Origin: Thereva unica
Taxonomy: Eukaryota > Arthropoda > Insecta > Diptera > Therevidae
Direction: 5' to 3'
NCBI GenBank assembly: GCA_949987705.1
Contig: OX465284.1
Span: 69,735,470-69,799,469, forward strand
Length of the DNA stretch: 64,000 bases
Shown: one piece after another, positions 45,701 through 54,699 of the stretch
Numbering within the stretch: position 1 is the stretch's first letter
How the letters are laid out: every line of letters starts with the position of its first letter
Program-made: the position numbers and the translations under genes
The notes under the pieces: generated by a model
Told to the model about the DNA's origin: nothing
What the model saw: only the letters and a program-made list of their open reading frames with translations
The model's database searches: none

Positions 45701-48692
45701 CGTTAAACTAGAGCCTTACGCAGAAGCAGCTCTGGGAAACTACCAAAGTAATTTCCGTCCCGGAAGATCTACCACAGACCATATTTTCACTCTCAAGCAG
45801 GTCCTAGTGTGGCAAGTGAATTAAAAGAGAGTTGTCAGAATCATTCAACTTCACAGTAGGACTAAGACAAGGAGATGCCCTGTCGTGCTTACTGTTTAAT
45901 ATAGCTATGAAAAAAGTAATAAGTCGCAGGAATTAACACCGTGGGCAGTATTGTCAACAAGTCGATTCAACTATTGGCATGAGCTGACGACATCGTAATA
46001 CTAGTAAGATCCACCGTAGCAATGAAAGAAGCCTTCATATCGCTAGAAAGAGCAGCAAAAAATTCGGACTTCGAAGGAGTAGTAAAAGGAGTTATATACT
46101 TCTTCTTCTTTAACGGCTCTATAACCGGGAACCGGTCCTGGCCTCTCGCAACTTTTCTCTCCACCGGTTCCGATTCTGAACCGGTCTACGCCATCCTTCC
46201 AGCGAAGGTTGGGTCTCCCTCGCGGTCGCACCCCATACCTACGTCTTACTACGGAGAAAAGCGCTCCAATATCACTGAGCAAATATCACTTGCCTAAATA
46301 GAAAACAATTCTGTTTGTAACCTAAAGAAACCCACTAAATGTGACAGTGATCACCTCCAAATACAAATTAAATGTGATATTAAAAATTTATTTTAAATTT
46401 TTTTATCAAAATGATTTCTAATGTCAAACTTTAATTGTAACACTTTGTAGCTAACTAACTGTCGATAATGACAGTTCGAAATTCTTATTCCCTAATGTAA
46501 TTGTAATCTCACTCCAACATGGAGCGAGATGTCAATACTCGAGTTATTACATATGTACCCAAATATGTATATATTAAAAATATTTTTAATATTAATAAAT
46601 ATCAAAAATATTTCCCTGCATTTACAAAAACTTTATCTCTAATAGTTAATACACAATCCTAATTTTTTAAATAACCGATTGCTCATTTTTACTTTGCCGA
46701 TGCCTGCGTCATTTATGTACAAATTTAAATAAATTGCAAATATTTTCCTGCTGGTTTGTTGGTTTTGTTTATATGGCATCACTTAATTGCTATCATGGCT
46801 CTGTAAACGAGTGAGAGGGCAACTTCCGTTTCGTACAACTGTCCTTGTTTTCGTTTCTGTTTTCTGAACTCACTCGTACCTGCTGGAATCAATTCAAAAA
46901 CCTTGGAACGAGAGGAAGTTTTACTTAAAACGCGTCACTTTACTTAGACGCGTGACTGGAGTTTACTTTTGAAAAACGATTATATCGATTTGTTAAAATA
47001 TATTACATACATTTTATCTACTACTTTTTAGTCTATTTATATGTCTTCCGCCATTTCGCGTTGGCCACCATTTCGAATTTCGAATGACGCTACATGGCTA
47101 ATTGTATTCTACCTGTCTTCCCCTTTCATTTGATACCAATGTCGGAGGTCGGGGAATGAAAAAGCAAAAATGGGCCGCCATCTTTGATCCGCCATCTTGA
47201 TTTATTAACAAAATATTCAGTTTGCACTATCAAGCAAACTACCCAAATGTAATTGCGTTTGAAGTTGATCGGACCCATAATGACGGGGTTTATGAAGAAA
47301 AAGGTAATCGGCCGTTATATTGGACCCGCCATCTTGTTTTGTTACGGTCGGATTACATTGTCAGACGAACTATGCATATATGCAAAATATTAAGTTGATC
47401 GGTTAAATTTTCTAATAGGGTTACAAAAATACAGGGTAATATGCAAACCTCTACCAAAAAAGTTTCAAAACGCCCTAGCGGCTAAACCGTTATGATTTCC
47501 CCACCCCCACCCATATGATTTTTTGTTCGTCTATCCAAGACCTATCCATAGCCAGGCGTTTCGACACTCTCGCTAATACACCCTGTATAGCGAAAAACTG
47601 CATTTGGTTTTTTTCGGTTTGGCTCCTACCAGAATATAAGAAGGAGTCACCTTCTGCTCCCCGTCTCGGTAAGTTCCATGGCATTGACATTACAGATTAA
47701 GGGAGTAATGTTCTTTGAGTTCATTAAGCATCACAGCACTGCTAAGTTATTTTAAATATAAGTATAGTTTCATTCATAAATAGTCTTGCTTGAGCATAAT
47801 TTTGACCTAAAAATAATAAGAACCTTAAAAGTTTAAGTATTCCCGACCATGGAACGTGGCCACCCTACTTATTCCCCCAGTTGCGTTACGTAAAACTCCT
47901 TAATGTTGTGTAAAAGTACTTAAGCCACCATAAAGACATTTGTTAAAAAAAGAAACTGAAATGAAGCTTCACTTAGTTTATTTTTGGCATAAAGGACCAA
48001 CGGCCAAACAAAAAGGATAACAAAAATGAGATCATAAAAAAGTCTCTCCCGAGCTTTAGTCCCGCAATAAATCCAGTCCATCACTCTATTCTCGAGCAGC
48101 TCTCTTTAAAGGAAAATGAAGTCAATGGGATTTTGTTAAGGAATACAATACAATAAGGAGATAACTTTTAAGGAACTTCCTAAATTATCCTAAATCTGCC
48201 CCATTATCCCCGGGATCAACATGCTGAGAACAAACAACCCCCAACTGTGCAAATTGTTAGCCCTTCGAGAGGCGAGAGGAAGGGTCTTGACCACCCCCTG
48301 TTCGGCAGCCGGAGTTTTCCTTTGCTTTTGTATATTGATTTTGTTCTTTTTATAAAAATTGTATCCTTTCTCCATTTCCGTAATTTTTCTTGCCCTGATC
48401 CTGTTGCCCCCCCCTCTCCTCTGCAACATTATCCCAAATTCATAATAATATTTTTACCGTTTGTATTTTTTCAGGGGTGTTCCAAAACTTGAGGGCTGCC
48501 AAAATCCAGGTTGTCCTGTGCGCCGCGTCCAATGTTTTGTCGATTTATCTGGCGAGTATCCTGTATATCCTTGATGATTTCTGTGTTGTCTGCGTCTCAA
48601 CGTACGCCGTGAACTTTGCCAACTTGATCATCTCCTGGAAGCACTACAGACTGCTCAAGGACCTTTCGCTTGATACCAAGAAACTTGATTAA
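33528..48692 (+). CDS. Vkor: Vitamin K epoxide reductase (VKORC1-like), three exons
   Basis: Joining 33528-33706, 33783-33892 and 48475-48692 gives 507 nt, 168 residues plus stop, close to the 163 residues of human VKORC1. The enzyme is an endoplasmic-reticulum membrane thiol oxidoreductase that reduces vitamin K epoxide and quinone. Visible hallmarks are four hydrophobic spans (about 13-31, 83-97, 107-129 and 132-151), loop cysteines C45 and C53 in CDISERISC, and the active-site CXXC C133-C136 (FCVVC). Also visible are the loop motif FSTRFGRGFG, N82 matching the substrate-contact N80 of human, and Y140 in the TYA motif. All junctions are GT-AG and phases agree. Intron 1 is 76 nt and intron 2 is 14,582 nt. 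No disabling change is seen. Insects lack vertebrate clotting, so the physiological substrate there is open. Confidence 0.95.
33783..33892 (+). CDS. Vkor: Vkor exon 2
   Basis: Bounded by acceptor TTGTTTTAG and donor GTAAGG. It encodes residues 60-96 plus one base, FGRGFGILGLIFGEDSPLN and the start of membrane span 2, matching the human segment around WGRGFGLV and DSILNQSN. Confidence 0.93.
34556..34838. mobile_element. 283-bp MITE with 9-bp target duplication
   Basis: Ends are inverted repeats of about 40 bp: ATGAACGTCAAGCTAGCGGC on the left and its complement on the right, followed inward by GCGGCGGTTGCACTGAAAAG on both sides. The perfect direct repeat GATAAAACC flanks it (34547-34555 and 34839-34847). 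A 9-bp duplication fits Mutator-like or Merlin-like transposition. The ends are GC-rich and the core AT-rich. No coding capacity. Confidence 0.85.
34848..35200. other. Unassigned intron sequence
   Basis: No repeat or coding signature recognised in this part of Vkor intron 2, apart from a weak match to a transposase-like minus-strand reading near 34970-35110 that I could not confirm. Confidence 0.3.
35255..35392 (+). mobile_element. SINE 3' fragment
   Basis: Plus-strand copy of the SINE at 19459-19925, lacking the tRNA head. Shared blocks are CCCCGACTAGA, CGACATTGCACTCTATA, GAAGAAAATAGATTGTC, AGTATAAAGGGC and CTAGTCTTTCACATAAAAAA. A 7-base A tail closes it. Similarity may begin some bases further left. 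Confidence 0.8.
35410..35665 (+). mobile_element. BEL/Pao LTR element integrase fragment
   Basis: Reads PFQITDTDFAGPLFGKTPEV, then FYCMLFTCPTIRAVHLELT, then (in another frame) IISDNAKTFK. This is the ordered integrase-core pattern of BEL/Pao polyproteins, with the D of TDTDFAGP and of SDNAKTF retained. At least one frameshift lies between them. No LTR or flanking pol was found. Confidence 0.7.
35712..36313 (-). mobile_element. RTE LINE C-terminal part (left of hAT)
   Basis: Minus-strand reading near 36270-36130 gives the ETW...RFERKVLR region, continued by an open frame (36140-35712) with LAGHVIRMEGNCIPKRLMAS and RPVGRLRCKWVDYVM, the C-terminal signature of RTE-type polyproteins. The upstream part of the element resumes at 39174, past a 2.86 kb hAT insertion. 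Confidence 0.75.
37040..37580. repeat. About 146-bp tandem repeat, about 4 units
   Basis: The anchor GTGCAGGTAC recurs at 37151, 37297 and 37426, and as GTGCAGGAAA at 37572, giving steps of 146, 129 and 146. The short unit lacks about 17 bp. Units also share TTCAGATCATATTTCGGTTA-like and CACCTCAA...TCGATATCTTTT blocks. It lies inside the hAT element. No protein. Confidence 0.75.
37771..38864. mobile_element. 1.1-kb inverted-repeat element nested in hAT
   Basis: The left end CTTAAGCTGCCTGTAAACGA (then GCAACA) is matched by the reverse complement of the right end, CTAAAGGTGCCTGTAAACGA (then GCAACA). This is a 26-bp terminal repeat with three mismatches. Subterminal GCCGGCAAT and AATGCTGAA motifs occur repeatedly near both ends. 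A target duplication could not be defined, so the superfamily is open. Confidence 0.6.
38100..38330 (-). mobile_element. Possible LINE RT scrap
   Basis: The minus strand reads HRCLCIPQDGVLS near 38140-38100, similar to the GCPQGGVLSP motif, preceded by a frame (38376-38146) with IDTVPDEVAFSTM where a D...AFD motif would lie. Only two weak motif matches support this. Confidence 0.3.
39182..39480 (-). mobile_element. RTE LINE RT part (right of hAT)
   Basis: Minus-strand reading gives IGYTDDVNIVGRTFW (about 39480-39440), where YADD has become YTDD. It is followed by LKEVAKDLGLKINEEK (about 39420-39365) and VYLGST (about 39275). This is collinear with the C-terminal piece at 36313-35712 on the other side of the hAT insertion. 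Confidence 0.75.
39500..39604 (+). mobile_element. LINE C-terminal fragment, left of second hAT
   Basis: The plus strand reads KFMAGAAQFHWVRH up to the target duplication GTTAGACA, matching the R-W-GHV block of RTE-type C-termini. It continues after 40739. Confidence 0.5.
39605..40738. mobile_element. hAT-type element, 1.13 kb
   Basis: It starts CAGGGGCGGCGCTTTCATAG and ends GCGCCGGCCCTG, giving inverted ends CAGGGGCGGCGC/CAGGGCCGGCGC. GTTAGACA lies on both sides without mismatch (39597-39604 and 40739-40746). The subterminal region has GGTGCACTTGCACCGGGTGC. The interior is AT-rich without transposase coding, so it is non-autonomous. Confidence 0.85.
40739..41010 (+). mobile_element. LINE C-terminal fragment, right of second hAT
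   Basis: After the duplicated GTTAGACA the reading continues HVKVEGEEKEAKKPEERAA, then a frame with RWADVV. Farther on is EAKVLVGL and a terminal AGAAGAAAAAGAAA run, the usual short-repeat 3' end of RTE-type LINEs. Confidence 0.55.
41011..42899. other. Unassigned part of Vkor intron 2
   Basis: No domain recognised. Open frames at 41192-41488 (+) and 42404-42656 (both strands) lack known motifs and overlap on opposite strands. Confidence 0.4.
42900..43195 (-). mobile_element. L-family LINE C-terminal fragment
   Basis: Minus-strand reading gives LIKPGKDMTRIRWIITGDWS, ASFGIPYDTYCRRCRD and TIEHFLCSCRI. This is the cysteine-containing region that follows RNase H in I/LOA-type LINEs. Confidence 0.7.
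43202..43283 (-). mobile_element. J2 LINE tail, severely 5'-truncated
   Basis: The T run 43202-43207, then ATGTTAAAGTCC, TTTGTACTACCAGTGCGTCA and GTCTAGTAGTGAGCTT, match the 3' UTR of the J2 copies at 31379-31470 and 50884-50930. No coding part. Confidence 0.75.
43320..44735 (+). mobile_element. J1 LINE copy 2
   Basis: RT motifs FTSHAVEGFVSGCQTDCVYT, DFSKAFDKLSHSIMLFKLKK and SGVPQGSHLGSILF are in one frame (43396-43812). The thumb (43886-44377, FVKDLGIRFDTKLDF) and C-terminus (44317-44574) are in others. About 175 nt of early RT are missing after CCAGTCTCCACT. A deletion at about 43805 removes the catalytic IYADDIKLY block present in copy 1. The tail ends CTATTATTATTATTATAA, a microsatellite-like end. 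It is inactive, but it preserves the empty site of the 5.3 kb insertion in copy 1. Confidence 0.85.
44821..44992. mobile_element. 172-bp MITE
   Basis: Starts AATACAAGGTAGGCTCATAA-GGAAAAGCTC and ends GAGCTTTTCCTTACGAGCCT-ACCTTGTATT, inverted repeats of about 30 bp with one mismatch. The superfamily is unknown. AATACAAGG also occurs 20 bp upstream at 44801. Confidence 0.75.
44942..45054. repeat. 51-bp arm hairpin, 11-nt loop
   Basis: Arms 44942-44992 and 45004-45054 are complementary except for one internal position and the outermost base, separated by ATTTTATCATG. The hairpin is formed by two ends of the same inverted-repeat family placed head to head, the right one continuing into sequence like the copy at 3130-3215. 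Confidence 0.85.
45121..46090 (+). mobile_element. RTE LINE fragment, decayed
   Basis: The plus strand reads RRIHKAKKKEYWENKMSTIE (about 45130), then NYRGITLLNVAYK (about 45640), YAEAALGNYQSNFRPGRSTT (about 45720-45775), LRQGDALSCLLFN (about 45870) and an A-DDIVILVRST block (about 45985). The frame changes repeatedly, and the FIDFKAAYD region is missing. It is distinct in sequence from the 53.8-56.7 kb copy, so it belongs to another RTE subfamily. Confidence 0.75.
46105..46290 (-). mobile_element. RTE LINE 3' end, 5'-truncated
   Basis: Begins CTTCTTCTTCTTTAACGGCT, like the 3' end of the RTE at 53811. On the minus strand it encodes GVRPRGRPNLRWKDGVDRFR, the polyprotein C-terminus. It points toward the plus-strand RTE piece that ends just before it. 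Confidence 0.75.
46291..48474. other. Unassigned end of Vkor intron 2
   Basis: AT-rich with no domain recognised. Around 47160-47335, GCCGCCATCTT / CCGCCATCTTG recurs three times, perhaps an old interspersed repeat. The last 100 bases are pyrimidine-rich up to the exon 3 acceptor. Confidence 0.4.
48475..48692 (+). CDS. Vkor: Vkor exon 3 with active-site CXXC
   Basis: Starts after TATTTTTTCAG and encodes residues 97-168 and TAA. It contains membrane spans 3 and 4, the catalytic FCVVC, the TYAVN motif and a lysine-bearing cytosolic tail ending KKLD. Phase joins exon 2 exactly. Confidence 0.94.
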
Positions 48693-48980
48693 GGACTTGT
48701 GGAAACTTTCGCGCTGAACCTTCGTCCTTGCTGCTGAGGGTGGAACAGAAGTCACTACAACGCTCTTTTTCTATGTTTTCTATGTTTTATATCGTCCCTG
48801 GCAGTTTTAAGTAGGGAATTTTCACTTTTCTGTACTTTTTTCATTTTTATTTATTTTTTTGGATTCGTGTGAAAAATGTGTTGACGTGTTTCGTTGTTGC
48901 TGTTGTTGTTGTTGCCGTGATTCAGTGTTGTGTAGCAGATGCATGGAAATAAATTTTTAATCAAAATTGGCGAAGTTTCA
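48693..48980 (+). terminator. Vkor: Vkor 3' UTR and polyadenylation signal
   Basis: AATAAA at 48948-48953 lies 256 nt after the stop, with a T-rich stretch downstream. A TTG/GTT trinucleotide run lies at about 48893-48915. Cleavage is expected about 15-30 nt past the signal. Confidence 0.7.
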
Positions 48981-49379
48981 CTCTGTTTCACTTTTATTTT
49001 TGTTTCATTCCATTCTTGAGCGGATTTTTCCTGATTATTATTTCAGCGGGTGGAATCCCTTCGGCAGCGGAGAAACTTTTGTCAGTTTGGATTTTGTTGC
49101 CGTCTAAATGTTTGTAATGAATTGGAATTGAATTAAAATGGCTTAATTTGACGGGGAAACTGGGTTCTATGAAATTGAGTTAATTGATTGACGATGGAGT
49201 TTAGAAGTTGCAGAAAAGGTATTAAGAATGTAAACGAGTTTGCCTTGTTTGTCTTTCATGTTTGTGGGTAGTTTTTTAGCCTGAGATAACTTTAGGTTGA
49301 AGTAAATAACATGCGATTTGACCAAATGAATTTAGGTTCGACAGGTTTTCAAGCTTATTTCAACCTATTGGAACCATAT
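48981..49379. other. Unassigned sequence 3' of Vkor
   Basis: No repeat or coding signature recognised. Confidence 0.4.
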
Positions 49380-49715
49380 CCGCTTCACATTAATGCCGAA
49401 CAATAAGGAAACGAGATGGTCTCTTATCATGGCTCTGCTCTATTGCGTGAGCTAGTGGGATAACACGTGCAGACTGCGGTAATTGGCAGATGGCTTGGAC
49501 ACGTTGTACGAGCTTTGGAAGAAACAATGCTAGCTCTGATTCTTAATGGTAGATCATCACGAAAAAGAAGCGTAGGACGATTAAAAGGTAGGTATATGAA
49601 TGACGTGGTAGATTACATAACAAAGAAGAGAGCTAGCAAGACGCAGAGACTACTAGAAGAAAAGCCTTTAATAGGCCCGAGTCCAACAAGGCCAGATGGC
49701 AACACCTAAGTCACT
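49380..49715 (+). mobile_element. RTE-like LINE C-terminal fragment
   Basis: The plus strand reads GRWLGHVVRALEETMLALIL and SVGRLKGRYMNDVVDYI, the GHV...GR...W(D) C-terminal pattern of RTE-type polyproteins, with a stop near 49709. Confidence 0.6.
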
Positions 49716-50461
49716 AATTTAAAATAAACCGTCTGATGAGACGCTGGAAATATTTAGAGAAACCCAAACAGTGCGTTGTTCTGGTTACTTGGCTTTCAGA
49801 GTTTCGCTTGTGGTTTCTCTTCAAACCTAATACAAAAATTATTTTTGTAGTTCGACATAGACCTTAACCCAAATTAGCGAAAATTAACGAAATTAGTGTT
49901 AAGTGAAAGGCTATGAAAAGGAGAGTTTAGCATGACTTCCTCAATTAAAATGTCCAACTACTCTTAGGTCTGGTTTTCACCTTGTTCACCTACTAGCCTG
50001 GTACTGCATGCGCCATAGCTTTTGTTGGCTGGCTAGCGGGTATACTTGTCTTAGCAGTCATAACCAGGCCCACCACATCACTTGGTGCTAAGATATTCCC
50101 TTCAGGATATTGAAAAACCAAAAAATCTTTGACTAAAAAAATGTGTGGTAACAACAAGTTCACGCACAGCATTGAATATACATAGATACTGAACGATCGG
50201 TTCTTTATTCGGTTGAACCTAAAGTTACTTAGTGTAGCCTAGAATGTAACAGCTGTTATTGTAACAAACCGCGATTCGTTACTAATAACCCTAATAACCT
50301 CTTTCCCGACAAAGCTTTAGAAAAATAAATATTCACCCAGTCAGGTGATTCTCCATTTGAAAGCTTTGTCTTTACAGATATAAAAGAAACCGCTTCACCA
50401 AGCCAAATTGAGTCTTTCATCACACTCGTTCCGGAGAGGTCACCTTCTCCGGTCTTATACC
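49716..50461. other. Unassigned sequence
   Basis: No domain or clear repeat recognised. Confidence 0.4.
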
Positions 50462-50698
50462 GTGTCGAAGTGTATGATCCGGTGCGGTAAGAACACACAC
50501 CCAATGCATGTGCAATGTTTTCGAGGTGTATGATCCGACAATGTTCCTGGCAGCATTTCCTGTACAGTGTCGAAGTATACGATCCGGTACGTTCAGACCA
50601 CACACACACACTAAATGCAGACCATATACCGACCATATACCGACCACTACCGAATACCTGTGGAGTGTCGTCCAGACATTGTCGAGATGTACGATCCG
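50462..50698. repeat. Four copies of a GTCGAAGTGTATGATCCG-like motif
   Basis: Related 17-20 base motifs start near 50463, 50521, 50569 and 50681 (consensus GTCGA-GT-TA-GATCCG), spaced irregularly. Between them, CATATACCGAC is duplicated at about 50630-50645. Overlapping frames on both strands only reflect the repeat. Confidence 0.6.
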
Positions 50699-50875
50699 AC
50701 CAGGCAACATTTTCTAGGCCAAGATCAAGATTTGAACCGACCAAATACCAAACCCTCCATTATATACATATCCCCCTAGACCGAAATAGTAATACCCACT
50801 AACTAACCATAGCACACAACTAGAGAAAAGTAATAAGTACAAATATGAATTCAGAGATAATACGTAGGTAGTTGC

Positions 50876-51915
50876 TTTTTTTTATGTGAAAGTCTAAGCT
50901 CGGGTGTCACCCTTTGTACTACCAGTCCGACATGTAGAGAAAGGATAAAATAGATTAAAGGGAGTCTGGGGGGTGCATGAGGAGATGGAGATGAACCTTG
51001 CGTTTAAACTCTTGGATGTTGTATGAGTTCGGGAAACCGACTGTGGAAGGTTGTTCCACAGTCGAGTTGTTCTCGAAAAGAACGAATTACTAAACTGATG
51101 CGTGCGCGAAAATAAGGGATGTAGATGGTGAGGATGAGCCGAAAGGGCTAGTCTTGTGTTGCGGGAAAAACATCGCCGTCGGCAGGAGGTTATATATTTC
51201 GGTGGAACAGTCGTTATGGTAGATGCGGTAGAATTTCACCAGAGCTGCGATGGATTGGGGATTAGATTTAACGCTGTCCAATACTACCTTGATTGAACTG
51301 TCGGAAAGGAAACTTTGGCAATCCAACTCTTTAGAAGAAAGTCAATGCCAATAGCTTGGAGTTTACTCAATAGAGCTGGGTGCCATATTCTATCAAAGGC
51401 CGTGGAGATATCGAGAGCAACCAGGCCGGATTCACCAAAGCGATGAATGTTTTGGTAGAGGTGCTCAGAAGGCATACAAGGAGGTCGCCAGTAGATCAAT
51501 ATTTGGTTGCGTTCAAGATATTCCATAAGCTTTCTGTTTATTATTGTCTCCATGATTTTGGAGAGGATAGAAGTGATTGCTATTAGGCGGTAGTTAGAGG
51601 GGTCGCTGTAATCACTTTTTTCGGTATAGACTGAGCATGGGCCAGTTTCCAGGAGTCAGAGAAAACTCCGGAGAAGTAAGAAAGGACCAGAAGTTTTTAC
51701 TGCCAGCAGTGGGGTTAATGAGTTTATTTCTTAACCTCTCATCGAAGGATGTTTTGGTTTGCCTAATGGTGGTTTTGCAGGCGTTTCTCAACCTGATGTA
51801 CTCAAGTCGGGATGCATTTCTCAGGGGATGCCTGTACTCTCTATGGACGGTTTCTTTGGCTCTAATCGCGTTTATACACTCTTGATTAAACCATCCATGC
51901 GGCCTTAGTCACACT
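50876..51915 (-). mobile_element. J2 LINE, internally deleted
   Basis: From the T run at 50876-50883, the minus strand carries the J2 tail, a decayed C-terminus and the RT block ESGLVALDISTAFDRIWHPA (about 51430-51370). It then gives METIINRKLMEYLE (51553) and, farther up, the post-endonuclease linker with FINQECINAIRAKE (about 51890). The YADD/FADD region and much of the middle are deleted. Multiple frames are needed. Confidence 0.8.
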
Positions 51916-52929
51916 AGTAAGAAACATGTATCCAGAAATAATAAGTAGTTACTTAGAGTCAAGATATTAAAATTGTTAGTAAATAAGGATTTTGAATGAA
52001 TAAAGAAATATTATTTTTGTACGAACGTATTTGTTCTCACCAGACCCTAGACAACTCAAGAGCTCCCGGTAATCCTCCCTTAAAAAAGGAGTTTAGAGAG
52101 CCACCGAAAGAAACACAATTTCATTATGTAGGCAGGCGCTTGTGCTTAGATCTTGGGCTCAGCATTCATCTTTCTTTTGGCAGAATCAATCTACAAGCTA
52201 TTTCAGCGGGAAAAAATCGGAGCACTACTAAGAGCAGTAAATTTGGAGCACTATTAATATTCTCCGATTGGAGATTTAAGGAATTGTATGGGGCTAAGAA
52301 AATGGAAAAACGTTCGATGCAGTGTCAAGAGGTATATTGGACGTGGTTGATACTTGGTTGGGGGACCGCTTGGTAAAACTGCTGTCGACACTCGCGTTTA
52401 GAAAAGAAAAAAATATCTAAGATCATCCATGAGTTACGTTTAAATCTTTGCATGATATTATCAATCAATAGAACGAGAGCTAGCTGAAAATATAGACTAT
52501 GATCATGTCATCAACGGCTTTGCGTAAATGCAAGCAAGAAAAATAGTGTTTGCTATTTAAATATGATCGGTAGAAGAAACCATAGCTATACACAAACATA
52601 ACATATATTTTAGCGTGCTGCGTGCTTGTGCTTCAGATTCTAGATTGCTGTTGATTGACAATTAGAACGCCGTGATATGGCGGCGCTTTGACCTTCTGGG
52701 TGTTTCAAGCTAGTTTCGGGGCCGTAGACTTTTAGTACGCTGGCATGTTGGGTTTCACCCTTCTCTCGAGACCCCCTCTGGCTTGGAGCCCGAGGCAAAT
52801 CGTACCAGTCGCCCCGCTTTGTGGCGCTATCTCAAGCTAACCCCGACGGTTGTGGCTCAGCCTGCTGGTTATAAAACTCTTAACTTAATAAAATCGTATA
52901 ACATCCCAAAGTTCAATCGCTAGGCTCAC
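51916..52929. other. Unassigned sequence
   Basis: A 126-codon frame (51996-52376, +) has no recognised motif. The stretch 52.7-52.9 kb is GC-richer but also unassigned. Confidence 0.35.
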
Positions 52930-53065
52930 TGCCTTCTCCAGGCCACCATGAACCTATCATATCCTTTTGATATCCTCATGCTAAGCTTGCTACTAGACGT
53001 TGCACCATGACATTAAACGACATGGCAGACTAGTAGTATAAAGGATTATATCGTGTGCTGTAAAA
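52930..53065 (+). mobile_element. J2 LINE tail remnant
   Basis: CATGACATTAAACGACATGG followed by CAGACTAGTAGTATAAAGG matches the J2 3' UTR (GACATGACGGACTAGTAGTA), with AGCTTGCTACTAGACGTTG upstream as in the large copy. No A tail remains. Confidence 0.65.
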
Positions 53066-53229
53066 GACATCAGTGTTTCAATAAAATCCTCTGTAAGACT
53101 ATGTATATTCTTTTATTTTCAGGGGTGATTCCTGGATATATTTGGAAAAAAGTTGTTGTCGCCACTATCCACTAAGATACAGTGTATTTACGGAAAACAG
53201 GTCCTTGATGGTTTCAGTCAGTCAGTCAG

Positions 53230-53809
53230 TGTCAGGGTGTGACTGAAAGTGTTGTCCAAGTCCTGCCAATTCATCTGCCTTCTCGTTGTTCTTAACGTCT
53301 TTGTGAGCCGGTACCCATTAAAGAGTGGTCATGTACCTACCGACAATGAAAAAGATCTCCTTCTGGCAGATTAGAAGCTATAGGGGCCGAGCCTAATGCT
53401 TGGCTATCTGATTACTGAATTACTCTCGGCCTTGGATATGACTGCATTGCTAGCTAGACGTAAACAACTGGCAGGCAAGGAGATAGCACTTTTGCAAATT
53501 AAGCGATGGGTTTGAATCTGTGTGTGAAAGGACAAGATCATGGTCCTTGTGGGATTGGAAATCTTCCCATTCCCTCTGGTAGCGATTCAGATATTGAGGT
53601 AGAGAGTTGTTGTGCCAATACGTCTTCTCGACCCAGCAACCCACTTCACTTAGCCGGAGAGCACCGCAAGCAGCCTGCTGCCCGATGTACAAATCAAGTG
53701 GCAGGAGATCGAGAATTATGTTGAGCGCTTTTGTTGGAGTTATACACATGGTGCCCGTTATATTAAGGCAGGCCATTCTTTAGACACCGTGGATCTATGT
53801 ATATACCCA
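53230..53809 (-). mobile_element. L-family LINE RNase H/thumb part, left of RTE
   Basis: The minus strand reads ACLNITGTMCITPTKALNII and LDLLPLDLYIGQQAACGALR (53775-53650). An RNase H C-terminal piece near 53340-53250 reads WVPAHKDVKNNEKADELAG. It continues the RT at 57052-56745 across the RTE insertion. Degenerate. Confidence 0.75.
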
Positions 53810-53873
53810 CCCTTCTTCTTCTTTAACAGCTCTACAACCGGGATCCGGTCCTGGCCTCGCGCAACTGTTCTCT

Positions 53874-54698
53874 TCACCGGTCCCGATTCTGAGCCGATGT
53901 CATCCAGTTTGGCATCCCTAAACTCTGAGCGTCCCACCGGAACCTACCGAGCTTTATTTTTTTCACAACATCTATGTCGCGATAGCGCTCGTAGATCTCG
54001 TCATTGTAGAGTCTCCGGAGTCGTCCTTCACATACGGGGCCAACAATCCTCCGAAGTATTTTCCTCTCAAACACGCCCAAGAGGTTTGAGAGCTTTTTGC
54101 TAAGCACCCACGTTTCGGATGCATATGTGAGAACGGGAAAGACCATCGTCTTATATAGCAAAAGTTTAGACGTTATGACTAGATATTTGGATTTGAAGAG
54201 CCTTGACAGACTATAGTAGGCTTTGTTGGCTTTTAGCAGTCGTGCGCGTATTTCTGGTTCCATGCTATTGTCGGCTGCTACTATTGACCCAAGGTAGGTA
54301 AATGATTTTACCTCGTCAAACACGTGTTCCGCTACCTTGATTGTGGGACCAATGTTAGGTGTTCTTCCAGACGAGGCCACCATGTACTTTGTTTTGCTTT
54401 CGTTAATGTGAAGTCCCAGATTTCCTGCCGCTTGCTCAATCTGAGTGAAAGCTTCTTGTACAGCTGTTGTTGTTCTTCCAATGATGTCAATGTCGTCTGC
54501 GTAAGCCAGTAATTGGGTGGACTTGTGTAGGATTGTACCCCTTGATGTCACGCCCGAATCTTGGATCACTTTCGCCAACGCCAGGTTGAAAAGGAGGCAG
54601 GCCAGACCGTCCCCTTGTCGGAGTCCATTATAGATGTTGATTGGTCTGGACAGTGTTCCGGATACCTTTACTTGGCTTGACACGTTGATCATGGTCAA
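53874..54698 (-). pseudogene. RTE RT C-terminal half
   Basis: 274-residue frame continuing the RT: VSSQVKVSGTLSRPINIYNG, LRQGDGLACLLFNLALAKVI, STQLLAYADDIDIIGRT with the second catalytic motif intact, NLGLHINESKTKYMVASSGR and VKSFTYLGSIV. It then has KSKYLVITSKLLLYKTMVFP, ASETWVLSKK, FERKILRRIVGP and an end near SAQNRDR. The GRPR...RW motif expected before the C-terminus is lost by a frame change near 53900. It is separated from the upstream frame by one stop. Confidence 0.85.
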
Positions 54699-54699
54699 C

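Larger units (their letters stand above)
33893..48474 (+). other. Vkor: Vkor intron 2, 14.6 kb, transposon-filled
   Basis: GT at 33893 and AG at 48473-48474 (TATTTTTTCAG). The intron holds at least two hAT elements, several small inverted-repeat elements, SINE, BEL/Pao, J1, J2, L and RTE fragments in both orientations. The neighbouring intron 1 is only 76 nt. Confidence 0.9.
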
